A stretch of 64,000 nt of DNA from Globicephala melas (GCF_963455315.2 NC_083319.1:115075953-115139952), one strand, 5' to 3'; counted from the stretch's first letter, positions 1-13,059 are shown. Notes: generated from the letters alone by a model not told the origin. Numbers and translations are program-made.

Positions 1-239
1 TCTAGTTGTGGCTTTAGGGTTTTTTCTCTCTGGTTGTGACGCACAGGCTCCAGAGCGCATGGGCTCTGTAGTTTGCAGCACACGGGCTCTCTCATTGAGG
101 ATGGGAGCTCGGTAGTTGTGGCGCACGGGCTTAGTTGCCCCGCAGCATGTGGGATCTTAGTTCATGGACCAGGGATCAAACCCGCGTCCCCTGCAGTGGA
201 AGGCAGATTCTTTACAACGGGACCACCAGGGAAATCCCC
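1..239 (-). repeat. Older CHR/tRNA-derived SINE, truncated by window edge
   Basis: The reverse complement begins with a form of ggatttccctggtggtccc and continues through the tRNA-like half (ggatcaaacccgcgtcccc on this strand) and a gtgcgccacaactacc-type body. It is more diverged from the young whale SINE consensus than the other copies here and resembles the older cetartiodactyl subfamilies. It lies inside the SPOCK3 intron in antisense orientation. Its poly(A)-side end is cut by the window edge. Confidence 0.8.
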
Positions 240-3200
240 TTGTCATGTATTTTGAAGCTTCATTTCTGGTAACAAGTGCATTTAGGGTTGTTTTGTCTTC
301 TTACTGAACAATTTATTATTATATAATGCCCCTTTTTATCTTGGTAACATTCCTTATTCTGAAGTCAAATATATTATTAGTAGAATCAGTTTGGCTTTCT
401 TTTCATTAGTGTTTGCATGATATTTTTTTCCCCATCTATTAATTTCAATCTACTATGCCATTTTTTAAATGGTTTCCTTTAGAATAATATATAGTTGAGC
501 CTTGGTTTTTTATTCAGCCTGGCATTTTTTTTGTATTTTAATTGATATGCTTAGATTATTTGCGTTTTATACAGTTACTGATATGGTTTAATTACAATCT
601 CCTTTCTTACTAGTTATTTTTTATTTTTTCCATCTCCTCTTTGCCCATTTTCTTTTCTTATAATGCCTTGTTTTGGACCAGTTAAGTATTTTTATGATTT
701 CATTTGACTCTGCTCTTGACATTACTTTTACTTTACCATCTTTTAAAAGATTTTTATTGGTTGCTCTAGGATTTATAAGATATAAATTTAATTTTTCACA
801 AGCTACCTTCAAATACTATTTTGCCATTTTGTATACATTAGAAGGAATTACAGCTCTCAATTTATCCCATCTTTTGTGCTATTTTTACGTATGTTTTGCT
901 TTTACATATGCTACAAATACAAATGCATTGCTAATACCTTTAGAGTAGACATTCAATTATCTTTTAAAACAATTTGAAATTAAAAACCTGAATTTCATAT
1001 TTATCTTTATTTATGCAACTTCCAGAAATCTTCAGTTTCTTTTTTGTAGCAATCCAAGTTTCTACCTAATATCACATTTATTCTGCCTAAAGAAATCTTT
1101 TTTTTTTCCAGCAGTTCTTATAGATCGCATCTGTTTTAAATACATTTTCTCCCATTTTTGTTTCTTGAAAGGTACTTCTCCTTCCTTTTGCAAAGGTAAT
1201 TTCTCTGGGTAGTTTTGGGTCCAGAGCCCATTTTCTTTCAGCACGTTACAGATGAATTTTCCTTGTATTCTGGCTTCTGTGGTTGCAGCTGGGAAGTCAG
1301 CTGGTCATTCTCGTCTCTTTGTTCCTCTGTAGAAATGTGTATTGTGCCCCGAGCTGCTTTAAAGATTTTTCTCCCCATCACTGGTTTTTGACTCTGATGT
1401 GTCTAGGTTTGTTTCTTTGTTTGTTTGGTTCTTATCCTGTTTGATGTCCTCTAAGATTCTTACCTCTGTGGTCTGAGGTATCTCATTAATTTGGAGGATT
1501 CTTCATTAACTCTTGAAATACTTCTTCTACCCTATTTTCTCTCTCTTTTCCTTCTGCCATTTCAGTCACTGTCTGTTGGTCTGTTTGATAATGATCTACA
1601 GGCCTTGTATGCCCTGCACTCCTGCCCCGCCCCCTCCCCCTACTTCTCCTGACATATCTTTTAGGTTTTTGTTCTTATAGTTTCTGCCTATAGTTTTAAT
1701 GCAGATTTTACCTTTTATACTACAGCATCTAATCTATTCATCATATTCATTTTAAATTACTTCTCTGATAGTTGCTGCCTCTGTCATATCTGAGTTTGTT
1801 TCTATTGAGTGTTTCGTCTCATAGCAATGTTTTTAAATTTTTCCTTCCTTTTTTGTATGTCTGTTTCTTTCGTTAAAAGTGGACATGTTGAGTAGACGGT
1901 AAGACTGAGGTAAATAGTCTTTATGCCCGGAAGTGAGGCTGCCTCCTGTTTTGCTTGGCCTTTGATAAGGTGATCAAGTCGGTCCAGTCATACACCTGAA
2001 CTTGGTTGTGTTTTGGTTTATAATTGTCCCTTTCACTGCATCTCAAGCTTCAGATTCCTTTGTGCTGCCCTGTGCTTGTGGTCGGGCTAGTCACCATGGT
2101 CTTTTTCTCCACATGCTTCTTTATGATTTTCCTTTGAAACCCAGCCTCAGGGAAGGTCCCCCTTCATGGTCTTTCCCCCACTGGCAGGCTACTGATACTC
2201 GGTATTCGACAGTTGCTACCCGGACCTAGGAGCATCCCTTGCTGTTCTGGTTGAGGTGTAGCTGTAGGTAGGACCATGTACCTGGGTCTCGAGGTGGGAC
2301 CTTCTCAGAGACCCGATCCTCCGCTGGTGGCAGGGTTCTCCCATGATCTGTACCCTGAATATTGTCCTGCTGTCACCCAGAGAGAGCTGGGCTTTTCTTT
2401 CCCACTCCTGTGGTGAAGTATCCTCAGCTGTGTCCACAGGGTGACAGAGGCTCCCACTCTCCCCCAGCAACTTCAGGCTTGCTCTGTGAGGGGTACAGGA
2501 GAGGGGGCATAGGTGGGCCCTCATACTTTCTCACAGCAGCTTCTGCTTCTCAGGTGGCTTTCCTGGGTCTCTTGTCCCACCCCGTGTCTTTCTTGAAAGC
2601 ACTTGCTGAGGTCTGTGGAATAAAATCTGTTGGTGCTTATGGACCCTCTTCCTTTTGCGGCTTCCAGGGGTTGTCTGCTGTCAGAGAGTAGACATACACT
2701 AAGCCTTCCGCAATTCATGGACGATCTTGGCTGCGTTCTCCTCCATAGCTTATATAACGTTCTGTGGCTTTCTCAGGTGGTCAAATGCTCGCACTGTCTC
2801 CTTCTGGAGCCATAAGACTGTCACGGGTCCTGAGTTATTACACTGCCCAGAGACACAGAGTCCCTGATGAGCTCAAAAAATTGTGGTTTTGTAGATGTTT
2901 CATATTTTTCTTATTGTTAGGGTGAGAAAAATACTCTTTTCCACTTCCTCCCTCAGTGGAAGCAGGGAATTCTTGCCTGAAGAATATTTTCAATGGATAT
3001 AGATTTTTGAAAGCATTAAAAACATGTTTTCTTTCTTCATTTAAAGATATCATTCAACGCTTCCAGGACGCTATAATTTCTGATGAGATACCAGGATTTA
3101 ACTGAATCGTTTAATTGTGTTGTGTCGTTTATCTTTAGTTCTTAACAGTTCGACTAGAAATGACCTCCTTTGTGTTTTTGCTTGAGGACTGTTACATCTC

Positions 3201-4140
3201 TTTAATCTGTAAATTTAGGTATTTATCAAAACTTCTACCACCTTTCCTCCGACTACTTCTCCTGCCCCTTTCTCTCTCTCTTCTCTTCTGGGCTTCAATT
3301 ACATGTGTTATGCTCCCTGATACAGTGTAACAGTCTCAGAGGCTCTGCTCATTTCTATCCTGGCTTTTCTTCCAGTAGATCCTTGCAGCTGATCTATACA
3401 CAAGTATCTTTCTTTCCTCTGTGAACTCACTTCTGCTCTTGGCTTCATCTGTGATTTTTTTATAAGGTTGTGTAGCTTTATCTGTTATTTTATTCTTGAA
3501 TTTCTATTTTGTTCTTTCTTATAATTTCTACTTCTCTTCTGATCATTCCTGTCATTGCAATTATTACAAGCATATTTTTTTCTTCATTAAAGAGAGCTAT
3601 TTTATTTGCTTTAAAATTTTGTCCGCTAACTCAACAACTGGTTCATCTCAGGTTTATTCTCAGTTGATCATCTCTTCTTTGAAGAACATGTCCCATTTCC
3701 CTGGTGCTTTATAGATCTCCTAATTCTGGATGGTGCCCCCAATGTTATGGATATTAAATTGTGGGAGGCTTTATTGTGTTAGTTTAGTCCACTGAGTGTT
3801 TTTTGTTTTAGCAGATGATTCATGTTGTTGAGCTCTAAATGAAAACTATATTTCTTGGGCACCAGCTCTAACCTCAGTTCAGATTTGCAGCCTCTAGTGG
3901 AGGTGAGTTGAGTCCACGGTGTGCATGTGTGTGTGTGTATGTGTGTGTGTGTGTCTGATGGGTCATCAGAATCTAGGGCAGACAATGTTGGGCTCTCTGG
4001 CTCTTTTCCTTCCCGAATTTCTCCCTAGATCTTCAGCAGTTTTAAACAGTCTTTTGATTCTTGCAAGCTGGAATGTCTGCATTCTTTTGCCAACATTGTC
4101 CCTCATGTGATTTGCCATGCCAGATCTGTCCCCAGGCTCA
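240..4140 (-). repeat. Ancient L1 (L1M-type), long degenerate copy, intronic
   Basis: AT-rich sequence that collinearly follows a familiar mammalian L1M-type segment read on the opposite strand. Recognisable blocks are the 'ttggttgctctaggatt' stretch near 755, the 'tttgttcctctgtag' stretch near 1318, the 'tgataatgatctacagg' stretch near 1585, the 'agactgaggtaaatag' stretch near 1903 and the 'ttctttcttataatttct' stretch near 3512. No open reading frame survives. A TG dinucleotide run lies at 3919-3955. Exact subfamily and ends need RepeatMasker. Confidence 0.6.
3919..3955. repeat. (TG)n microsatellite
   Basis: Alternating TG with CA and TA interruptions over about 37 bases, inside the old L1 block. 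It is a plausible length-polymorphic marker. Confidence 0.85.
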
Positions 4141-5016
4141 AAAACAGTGAGACCTGAGAATTCACTCCCTAGAACTTCCCTCCTCAGAGTGTGGGTTACG
4201 CACCAGAGTGTGCCTGCTTCTTATCCACTCTTTGGTTCCTTCCTGTCATTTTTTTAAATTATGTGCAGAGTTTAACAATTTATGAGTAGGAGAATCAGTC
4301 CAGTATATGTTACTCAGACATTACTGGAAACAGAATCTAAAATAACTGTTTAAATGACAGGTTGAGGAGAGGATTTTTGTCTTACCTTATTTTTGTCTTT
4401 GAATCTACCAGACCTGTGTATTGAACCCAATGTGGGCTAAAATTATACTTTATTTTCCATTACATATTCCTGTTTACCCCTCTTCCTTCCTGAATTTAAC
4501 AGTCTTCTTTTTTGGGTTTTTTTTGGGGGGGGTATTACAGTACTCTTTAAAATTTTAAACCTTCATTGAGTCAGGGCAGTCCGTCAGTCAATTTTACTAT
4601 GTTTCAAAATTTACATTTAATGAGTTTTTGCTTTCCTTTGGATGGTTTTACATTGATTTTTTGTGAATCTCAGTTATGCTGATATATTTGCTGCCTAAAC
4701 AGATGCAGTTGTTAATATAGGCTTGCATTTCCCTAAGATGACGGACTGAACTGCTACGTGTCTACATTCTAGATGTGAATAACTCCATTCTCTACAGTGG
4801 CATAAGCAACTCAGGGATGTTGAGAGATGATTTTCGATTATAAAGATTTGTGTTTGATAACTTCTGCCTTTCAGAAAATTCTGACACATCTTTGAAGAGA
4901 AGAGACATTGCTAGGCATTTATTAAAAGTGATTTTAGATGTCTCATGGGAATTTCAGTGCGCTGAAGGATTATAAGGATTGGTGAATGTGGAGGATAAGG
5001 GGACGGGTTGGATATT
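4141..5016. other. Intronic sequence, nothing recognised
   Basis: AT-rich intronic sequence with a T/G homopolymer stretch near 4508-4532. I see no exon, no clear repeat family and no RNA gene. Confidence 0.5.
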
Positions 5017-5160
5017 ATTTTCTCCGCTTTATAATGAAGAAGGTTGAGAGTTAAAACATGAAGTCACACAATAAGTAAGTGGTAGAGCTGGGATTTGAAT
5101 ATAGATTTTGTGGGCTCTGAACTTATGAACTTCTGCTCTTTGCGTCTTTGTGTAACCTCC
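5017..5160 (+). repeat. MIR SINE fragment
   Basis: Carries the diverged MIR core and 3' half: a 'taagtaagtggtagagctgggatttgaa' stretch (5071-5098) preceded by an equivalent of 'gaggttaagtgacttgcccaaggtcacaca'. This is an ancient mammalian-wide SINE in the sense direction of the host gene. Confidence 0.8.
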
Positions 5161-6022
5161 CAGTGGGTCTCTCAGTACTCAAGGAATATTAAACTAGTTC
5201 AAATAATTCATGTCGATTGTGATAGCTACCTCTAATCCACTCGTACAGATAAAGACATATAAACACACTTGCACAAAGAGGATAGCTTCCTATTTCATCT
5301 TGGCTAAAGATTTTAGAAATGTTTCCAAAAATTACTAATCGTTATTTTGCCTTTATTATTATGTTTCTGAATGTTTTTGTTTCTTTTCTTATAAATACAA
5401 GTAACTTTTATAGAGTGGGATTAATACATGTATTTAAAGCTTTCTTGAGTTGAGTTATATTGATAATCTATACCAACTCACAAGAGAAAGATTTTTGTCC
5501 ATTAAATTATCTCTTTGTCAAATTTACTCATATTAGTCTTGGTGCTAACTGTTGCAAATTTCAAAAATCTACCCAGGTTTTTGGTATCTTGAGATTTAAT
5601 GATTAAAACTATGTCCTTAATATTAGGAAAAAGTATTTTGGTGGGCATCCCTAATACTTTATATCTCTACCTATAAAGATTATTTTAAGGAGATGATTTT
5701 CATACAGTAAACCATTTATTTCCATGATAATTTTTATATCCTTAATTGAAGATTTCTGTATGCTAAATATTTCATAAGTCATGGGATATATAAAATGCAG
5801 AGGGTGCTGCACAGTGATTTCTCTTTCCTTTTACGAGTGAAGGATACTCCCCTATCCTTACTGTGCCTGACCAGGTCTGGGATATCAGTCTTCCTGCCCA
5901 AGTGAGTCCCTGAGTGAGTCTTGTCTAAGCGTTTCCTTCCCCACACCCCTGTCCTGGGCTGATAATGAACGACTTGTACTGCTTTGGATGTCTTTCCCTA
6001 AATGTATTCACTACCTCAAAAC
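5161..6022. other. Intronic sequence, nothing recognised
   Basis: AT-rich unique-looking intron. No coding segment, RNA gene or identifiable repeat. Confidence 0.5.
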
Positions 6023-6031
6023 AAACTTATG

Positions 6032-6242
6032 GGGCTTCCCTGGTGGCGCAGTGGTTGAGAGTCCGCCTGCCGATGCAGGGGACACGGGTTCGTGCCCTGG
6101 TCAGGGAAGATCCCACATGCCGCGGAGCGGCTGGGCCCATGAGCCATGGCCGCTGAGCCTGCGCGTCCGGAGCCTGTGCTCCACAATGGGAGAGGCTACA
6201 ACAGTGAGAGGCCCGCATACAGCAAAAGAAAAAAAAAAAAAA
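6032..6242 (+). mobile_element. CHR-type cetacean SINE, full length with TSD
   Basis: tRNA-related head (ggggcttccctggtggcgca), body and A-rich tail of the whale/dolphin SINE. It is flanked by perfect 9-bp duplications AAACTTATG at 6023-6031 and 6243-6251, so both ends are intact and the insertion is simple. Short open frames in all three frames are products of the repeat, not genes. Confidence 0.95.
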
Positions 6243-6251
6243 AAACTTATG

Positions 6252-6840
6252 TTTTACTGTCCAAAGTTTTTAATGTTATCTAAGAAGATGATAGATTTGT
6301 GCTTCCCTTCACTTCAAATTGAGAGACAGATTTCAACAAAACCGCTCAGTTTTCTATGTGTTCCCCGACAATTGGATTCTGGTCTGAATTTCACTGGGAT
6401 AATCTGAGAGTCAGAGACAGTCATGAGCTGCTTACTTGTTTTATGTCAAAGCAAAGGAAAGTTGCTGCTGCTTTGGAGTTGTGTGTTTGGTCAAAACACA
6501 CAAGGATATTTACTGAAGACAGTATTTGAGCCATGTGAGTGAGAACCAACGTAATTCTGCCCAAGAGGGTGTAGTGAGTAAGTCCCAACAGAGAAGGGAC
6601 CACCCGGTGCGCAGGGGCTGAGGTGACGGCAGAGGAGTGTCACACATCCAGGAAATGCAGTTGTTCACACCAGGTAGCCCTGGAAGGTCCATAAAAGGAT
6701 CTACAAGGAGAAAGACAGGTGAAGCTTTCAAAGCCTGATGAACCCCCCCAGCACAAAGCCGTCCTCAGCCAGACATCAGTGTGGTGAGAAACTCCCCACC
6801 CGCCCTTAAGTATCCTTCACCTACTCCCAAACTGGAGGGG
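6252..6840. other. Intronic sequence, nothing recognised
   Basis: No recognised repeat, exon or RNA. Several short overlapping open frames on both strands lack any family resemblance. Confidence 0.45.
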
Positions 6841-6930
6841 GTCATAAAAAAAAGAGAAGGTAAGAGGAGGGTCATAAAAAAAAGAGAAGGTAAGAGCAGA
6901 GTCATAAGAAAAAAAGGGAATGAAGAAGGA
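6841..6930. repeat. Three tandem 30-bp units
   Basis: Units begin at 6841, 6871 and 6901 (gtcataa...). The first two are nearly identical and the third is diverged. Each has an A-rich part followed by gagaaggtaagag. It is an intronic minisatellite of low copy number. Confidence 0.9.
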
Positions 6931-7459
6931 TTGGGGCACATGATGCTCCACTTACATGACTGCCTCTGCCACATCCCCAGGTAGTGACTGGGAGGGTCAT
7001 GTTCGGGGCTGTGTGGGTGACGTGAAGTCAGGTGTTCTGAAATGCCAGTTCACCTACACTTGTTACCTGAAGCCGAGCTGAAGGAATTAGGGGACCACCT
7101 GTGTTTTCACCCAGAGATAGAATGAAACTTCCACCAAAGAACACATGTGTAGAGAGCATCAGAGAAAAAATAAAAGTGGATTCAGACTATATCCTATAAA
7201 CCACACTTGTCTGAGATATGTGTATATCTGATTATATAATCAGTGTACTGTTATCATACAATGTCTTATATGATAAGACCTGTGCTTATACTTACGTAGT
7301 GTGAACCTCAGAAAAGGTAGGGGGGCTGAAGACATAGGCTGTGGGCTCTGAGGGACGTTGGTTAAGACCATGTAAGTGAATGATCCCCACACGAGCTGGT
7401 GTGAATAAATAGAAAAAAATCAGTTGAGAAATGAGTTCTTAGAATACCAATATTTATTT
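6931..7459. other. Intronic sequence, nothing recognised
   Basis: No coding or RNA feature and no clear repeat family. Confidence 0.45.
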
Positions 7460-7722
7460 TTTTTTACAGCCTTTTGTTTAATACTCTTTTCCATTATGGT
7501 TTATCACAGGATATTGAATATAGTTCCCCGTGCTACATAATAAGACCTTGTTGTTTATCCATCCTACATATACTAGTTTGCATCTGCTAATCCCGGACTC
7601 CCACTCCATCCCTCCCCTACCCACTCCTTCCCCGTTGGCAGCCACAAGTCTGTTCTCTGGCTGAGTCTGTTTCTGTTTCGTAGATACGTTCATTTGTGTC
7701 ATATTTTAGATAGACTACCAAT
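7460..7722 (-). repeat. L1 3' end fragment (cetartiodactyl L1)
   Basis: Typical L1 3' UTR of even-toed ungulates and whales read in reverse: 'ttccattatggtttatcacagg', 'ccttgttgtttatccatcct' and the pyrimidine-rich block near 7590-7635. No coding capacity. Confidence 0.8.
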
Positions 7723-8084
7723 ACTTAAGGAACAGATAAAGGAAGGACACTGACAAAAATGGATTAATAAATAAAAGGAGAGACTGTTGTAAAATGTTCA
7801 AGAGTTAAGCATTATCTTCTCCCACAGGGTTCGCTGTCATTTATTTTTAACACGATGCCCAGCTTCACACCCTAGCTATGCTTGATTGCTCAGCTACACC
7901 TAAGTTACAAAATAACAAGTAACAAGTAAAATATAGTATTACTTTTTTCAGACAAACTTTGATAGAGTCTCACACCATGTTAAATTTTAGTTTAACTATT
8001 GAAAGCGTTTTAAGATAATGACAAATTTTACAACATAAATAAATTACAATGGCTTTACTTACATGTTCTCTTTTAAATATCCCA

Positions 8085-8440
8085 GATATAAGTGAAATAA
8101 GTCAGACAGAGAAAGACAAATACCCTATAATCTCATGTGTATGAGGAATCTAAAAAAAAGAGAACTCATGGCTACAGAGAGCAGATTGGTAGTTCCCAGA
8201 GGTGGGCATGGGTGACCTGAGTGAAGGGGTCAAAAGGTACAAACTTCCACTTAGAAGATAAGCGGTTCTGGGGATAAATAAGTCCTGGAATGTAATGTGC
8301 AGCATGGCGACTACAGTTAACAATGCTGTGTTGTGTATTTGAAAGTTGCTAAGAGAATATGCTGCACACTTTGGACTAAATAATACAATGTTATGTCAGC
8401 TGTATCTCAGGAACACTGGAGAGAAGAAGAAAGTAAATGA
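8085..8440 (+). repeat. Old L1 3' UTR fragment
   Basis: Recognisable L1 3' UTR text in sense orientation: 'agtgaaataagtcagacagagaaagacaaa', 'atctcatgtgtatgaggaatc', 'agcagattggtagttccc' and 'ctacagttaacaatgctgtgt'. Diverged, so an old insertion. Confidence 0.8.
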
Positions 8441-10029
8441 CCTAACCTCCTTCTAAATGCAGTTCCCATCCTTGTCTGCATAGAAACATGGTAATTTTAT
8501 CCTTTTTAATTTAATTGTTTGCCTATAATATTCTTTTTATGATGATGAAAGCCACACACTTATTATTTTTAACATCCTAAAAATATAAGTATCCCAAGTA
8601 TGACATTTATTATAAGATTGAGCCCTAGGTTACTTCTGTTTTAAAAAACTATCATAAAAGTTCATGAAAGTTATCATTCTCAAGGGAGGAAAACCTTGCA
8701 AAGACCTAAGGGGAACTCTCAGGAAGTCACAGCCGTCGGAGACCTTCAGGCCACGCCATGCAGAACCACAGCCTGTGACCTGAAGCCCCTCTGAGTAAAC
8801 CATACATAGCTAGCTGTGTGTTATTTCTGAATTTGTTATAAGGTACAAATTACCTTAGACTGTAAAAAACCATTTCTGAATGTTGCATTGTATCAGTTTC
8901 CTAACTAATACATATTTCAGTTTTATAAATTTAAATTATCCCTCAGTTATCTTTTCTCTCATCTCATATTGACAGACTAGCAGATTTGATCCTTTTTGTG
9001 ACAATGGGAAAGCCTTTCACACACAGATCCCCTGTCTTTATGATAACACTGTGAGTTGTGAGCTCCTGGAAATTGGGCATTGAGCCTTTTATGAGAAGAA
9101 TGTCCCAGCTGGAACACTGGGGCCACATTATAACCCAGACGTACAGCACAGACCCAGTCAGAGCAGTGGAGAAAAATAGGGAGCGAGCCATTTTTAGAAA
9201 TGCTAGAAGCAGACAGCATCACGTGCTTTTTAAATACAGTTTATGTACTTTCTGTTTATTTAGTCTCCACTGTATCACTTGTAGCATTGGGTCCCTGTGT
9301 TCTAACATCCGTAGGAAAATGCAAAGGTTGATAACGAGTTAAATCTATTTATGAGTAATTTTTTTATATGAAGTATTACCTTCTCACTAGTTTTAAAGTT
9401 AATTACATGTAAACTAAAAGGGGATCATTCATAATAATCCATAAATGTACTAATTTTGCGTCATTGTCTTTAAGATCCTGGGGTTCCTTGCACTGATTTT
9501 GACTGGTTATCCTTGACTGCAGTTCTGAGGGCCAGGAAAGAAAGTAGAGGTGCTGGGACAGGGTGGGGACGGGATCCCATTTGCGCCTGGTTTTCCCTTT
9601 GAGATGCGCAGCTACAGGAACAAAGCCCCCAGTGACCCTGGTGGTGTCGGGATTAGAAGTGGGACAAGCAGCCCGCCCTGGGGAAGGCACTACATCTGTG
9701 TACCTCGTCCTGGGCTCTGTGACCAGGAGAGAGCCTGGGGGAACCAGGCAGTGGTCCAGAGCTTGGTGTCTGCTTCCCTCTGAGGAGCTGCCGTGGCCGG
9801 CAGGCCATGTGATCACTGGGCCCAGGCTGCAGTGCGTCCCGCGATGGGGCAACACGAGGCCCTACAGCACGTGCAGAGCACAAGGGAACATGTAGTCCCC
9901 GTTCCTAGCTGGGAGGTTCACTTTCTCCCCAAGTGGGGTAAGGGTGGCCTGAGTTTCACTTGTGTCCAACAGAGCAGTCCATGGAAGAGAGTCCCAAAGT
10001 CATCATTTACCTCAAGTAAAAGTCAGTCC
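8441..10029. other. Intronic sequence with a GC-richer block, no gene recognised
   Basis: Mostly AT-rich unique intron. At 9530-9900 the composition becomes GC-rich and long open frames overlap on both strands (for example 150 codons on the minus strand, 9403-9855). No frame shows a domain, Cys pattern or splice context that I recognise. I treat them as chance frames in GC-rich DNA, possibly a degenerate repeat. Confidence 0.45.
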
Positions 10030-11735
10030 TAAGTGGACAGCCTAAGACTATAAAACTTATAGGAGAAAACATAAGCACAAACACATGTCACCTTTGGTCA
10101 GCAGAGGTTTCTTAGACACGATGCATAAAAGGAAAAAGTGATGCCAAAGTTCATCAGCGTTAAAAATGTTTGATTTTTGAAAGCAACTGATTAAGCAGTG
10201 AAAAGACAAGCCACAAAGTGGGACAAAATATTGGCAAATACATATCTGATAAAGGACTTGCATCTAGAAAATACAAATAGCACTCAATAGTGGTAAAACA
10301 AACAACCCAACTGAAAGTGGGCAGAACATCTGTACACATCACCAAAGAAGGGATATGATGTAATTAACACATGAAAAGAATCTGGACGTCCATCAACATT
10401 AGGGAGATGCTAAACTTTTGTTCACAGTGAGATGCGTCTTACATCCTTATGAGAATGGCTCCAAATGAATAGCAGTGCTAGGTGGGGCCTGGGTGACTGT
10501 GTCTCTCGTCCGCTGGTGGTGGGAATGCAAAGTTGTGCAGCCGCTTTGAAGAACGGTTGGGCAGTGTTTTCTAAAAGGAACATAAACATACCATATGACC
10601 CAGAAATCCCATCTCAAGATATTTATCCTTGAGATATTACAACATACACTCACATAAAAACATATATGTGAATGTTTATAGCAACTTTATTTATAATTAC
10701 AAAACTGGCCACAACCCAAATGTCCTTGCCTGGTGAGTAGATGAAGAAATGGTTGTTCGTCCCTATGGTGAAATAAGACGTGCTTTGCTGGTGGGACTAT
10801 ATCTGTCCTGGAGTGAAGGTCTGCTCTGCACCCACATAACAAAGCCTTAAAGCTGCCTTCAGAGTCAGACTGACGTGCAGGTTTTTAACTTCATGCCAGA
10901 AGTAAGTATAACACGTAGAGGTATTCCACAAAACCCAGCCACCGATAACTTAAAATTCACAAGGTGTAGCATCCAATTGAGATCTGCCAGGTATGCCACG
11001 AAGCATAAAAATATGGTCCACAGCTTGGAGAAACTGCAGTCCAGAGAATACACCCAGAAATAACAGTGATGGTGGGATGAGTGTACAAGGACCTGAAACA
11101 ACTATTGTAAATATTATTAATATGCACAGTTATATAAAGGTAAACAGGGACAGCAGTTGCAAGAGGGGATATTTGAAGAAAACACCCACGTAGTATGTCT
11201 GGGGAAGCTGGCAAGAAATGAAGTGAAGAATGTGCTGGGTGAGTTAAAAGCACGTTGGACACTGCAGAAGAAAAAGTCCATGTACCTGAAGAGATATGAT
11301 AGAAACTACCCAAAATAAAGCACATAGGAAGAAAGAAACAAACAGAAGCCTGTGTCTTAGTGAACTCTGGGGCCATGTCAGATGCATTACCTAGAAATAA
11401 CAGTACTGGAGGTGGGAGGCTTAGAAAGTTATATGAAGAAATAATGGCTGAAATTTTCTGAACTTGATGAATGTTATAAACCCACAGATACAAGTACAGC
11501 AAACATCAAGAAACAGAAGCAAAGAGAAACGAACCAAAGCATACCCTAATCAAAATGCCGAAAGTCAGCATTAAGAAGAGCATCTTAAAAGCAGCTGGAA
11601 GGAAAATAAAGGGGGGAGGAGCAGAGATCAGGGCATCGGCAAGCTTTTCGCCAGAGAACTTGAGGCCAGAACACAGTGGAACATGTCTAATGTGCTAAAG
11701 GAAAAGAAAAAAACTACCATCCCTGGCAAAGAAAG
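10030..11735 (+). repeat. Old L1 (L1M-type) remnants
   Basis: 10030-10830 follows the degenerate 3' ORF2 region of old L1s in sense ('gaaaagacaagccacaaagtgggacaaaatattggcaaata', 'catatgacccagaaatccca', 'tatagcaactttatttataa'). The stretch to 11735 looks like further L1M 5'/ORF1-type sequence ('ctggcaaagaaagc' near 11723). No intact frame. Internal breakpoints were not resolved. Confidence 0.6.
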
Positions 11736-11748
11736 CTAAAATCAAGAC

Positions 11749-11969
11749 TTTTTCTTTTTTTTTTTTTTTTTTTTTTTTGCGGTACGCGGGCCTCTCACTG
11801 TTGTGGCCTCTCCCGTTGCGGAGCACAGGCTCCGGACGCGCAGGCTCAGTGGCCATGGCTCACGGGCCCAGCCACTCCACGGCATGTGGGATCTTCCCGG
11901 ACCAGGGCACGAACCCGTGTCCCCTGCATCGGCAGGCGGACTCTCAACCACTGCACCACCAGGGAAGCC
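11749..11969 (-). mobile_element. CHR-type cetacean SINE with 13-bp TSD
   Basis: Reverse-oriented copy: poly(T) at its left (11752-11778), then gcggtacgcgggcctctcac and ending at accagggaagcc. Perfect 13-bp TSD CTAAAATCAAGAC at 11736-11748 and 11970-11982. Inserted into the old L1 remnant. Confidence 0.95.
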
Positions 11970-12020
11970 CTAAAATCAAGACATTTTAAACAATTCAAAG
12001 TTGAGAGATTTCAAGAAATG

Positions 12021-13010
12021 TTACAGGAATTTCTAGAAGGTAGTGATGCCACGCGGAAGTTTCTATCTACGCAGAGGACTATCGGGGTGACATGTGACAT
12101 GGTGAGAAATAATGCATTTGGTCCCTGCCCAGGTTTCCTGACACAGAGCCTCTGTTACCCTAATTTCCTGAGTAGTAGAGGTGCTGGGAGCATATCTTGT
12201 TCTAATATCTGGTCTTTGACCCCAGTTCCTGACAGAGGGTTCCTAAAACCCTTGTTATTTCCTGCGTGATGAGGGTGATAGGAGCTCCTTCACAGAGCTC
12301 CCGAATCCCCTGGAACTGCTAGGTGAAAGGAGCGTCTTCTACGGAAGGGGGCGACTCTGGGGCTCCTGGATGGCCTCAGGTTGGGGGGCGGTCCCCAGAA
12401 AGACCACGCCCCAGTTAGGAGGGAGGAGCTTTCAGCCCCGCTCCGTCCTCTCGGGAGGAGATGGAGTTAATAGTCATTCATGCCTCCGTGATGGAGTCTC
12501 CATAAAATCCTCAATCACAGGGTCCAGAGAGCTTCTGGGTTGGTGGGTGCACCCCCGTGCTGAGAGGGTGACACGCGCCAGCCCCGTGGGACACAAGCTC
12601 CGGCCCGGGAACCTTCCAGAACTCGCCCTGGGTACCGCTTCATCGGGCTATTGCTATCTTTTATAATTGCCTTTATAATGAACTGGCAAACGTAGATAAT
12701 GTTTTCGCAGAGTTCTGTGCCGTTCTAATAAGTCACAGAACCTGAGGAGTGTTGTGGGAACCCCCGTCTGCAGCCCAGTCGACCCAAGTCCCCACCTCTC
12801 GCAGCTGTTATGTGGGGCGGGCTCCGTCTTGTGGAGCTCAGCCCATAGGCTCTCGGGTCTGAGGACAGAGGTAAGGACTAAACTGAGCTGCAGGACCCTC
12901 ACTGCCGTCCACAGAAAATAGAGTACTGCTGGGCGGAAAACCCACACACTTGGTGTCAGAGTGTTATACATAGAAAACAAAGTTTCCTTTAAAAGGGTTT
13001 CTTTTCTCAT
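12021..13010 (+). repeat. Probable ancient LTR/MER-type repeat, class not resolved
   Basis: GC-rich block unlike its AT-rich surroundings. It matches a familiar mammalian interspersed repeat in outline (stretches 'gtgttgtgggaacccccg' near 12748 and 'cacacacttggtgtcaga' near 12942), but I cannot name the family. Open frames on both strands show no known protein features. The base composition contrast supports an inserted element. Confidence 0.4.
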
Positions 13011-13059
13011 TTTTAATCACTTGAAAAGCTATTAAGTTGTTTAGAGCAAACATTGTAAC

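Noticed and set aside
5965..6407. Repeated frames such as GFPGGAVVGSPPADAGDTGS seen at 6, 12, 39, 46, 52, 56, 58 and 59 kb
   Set aside because: All are readings through the CHR SINE in different frames and not a protein family.
9403..9895. Overlapping 150- and 110-codon frames on opposite strands
   Set aside because: GC-rich DNA lengthens chance frames on both strands. No domain, splice context or codon pattern supports either.
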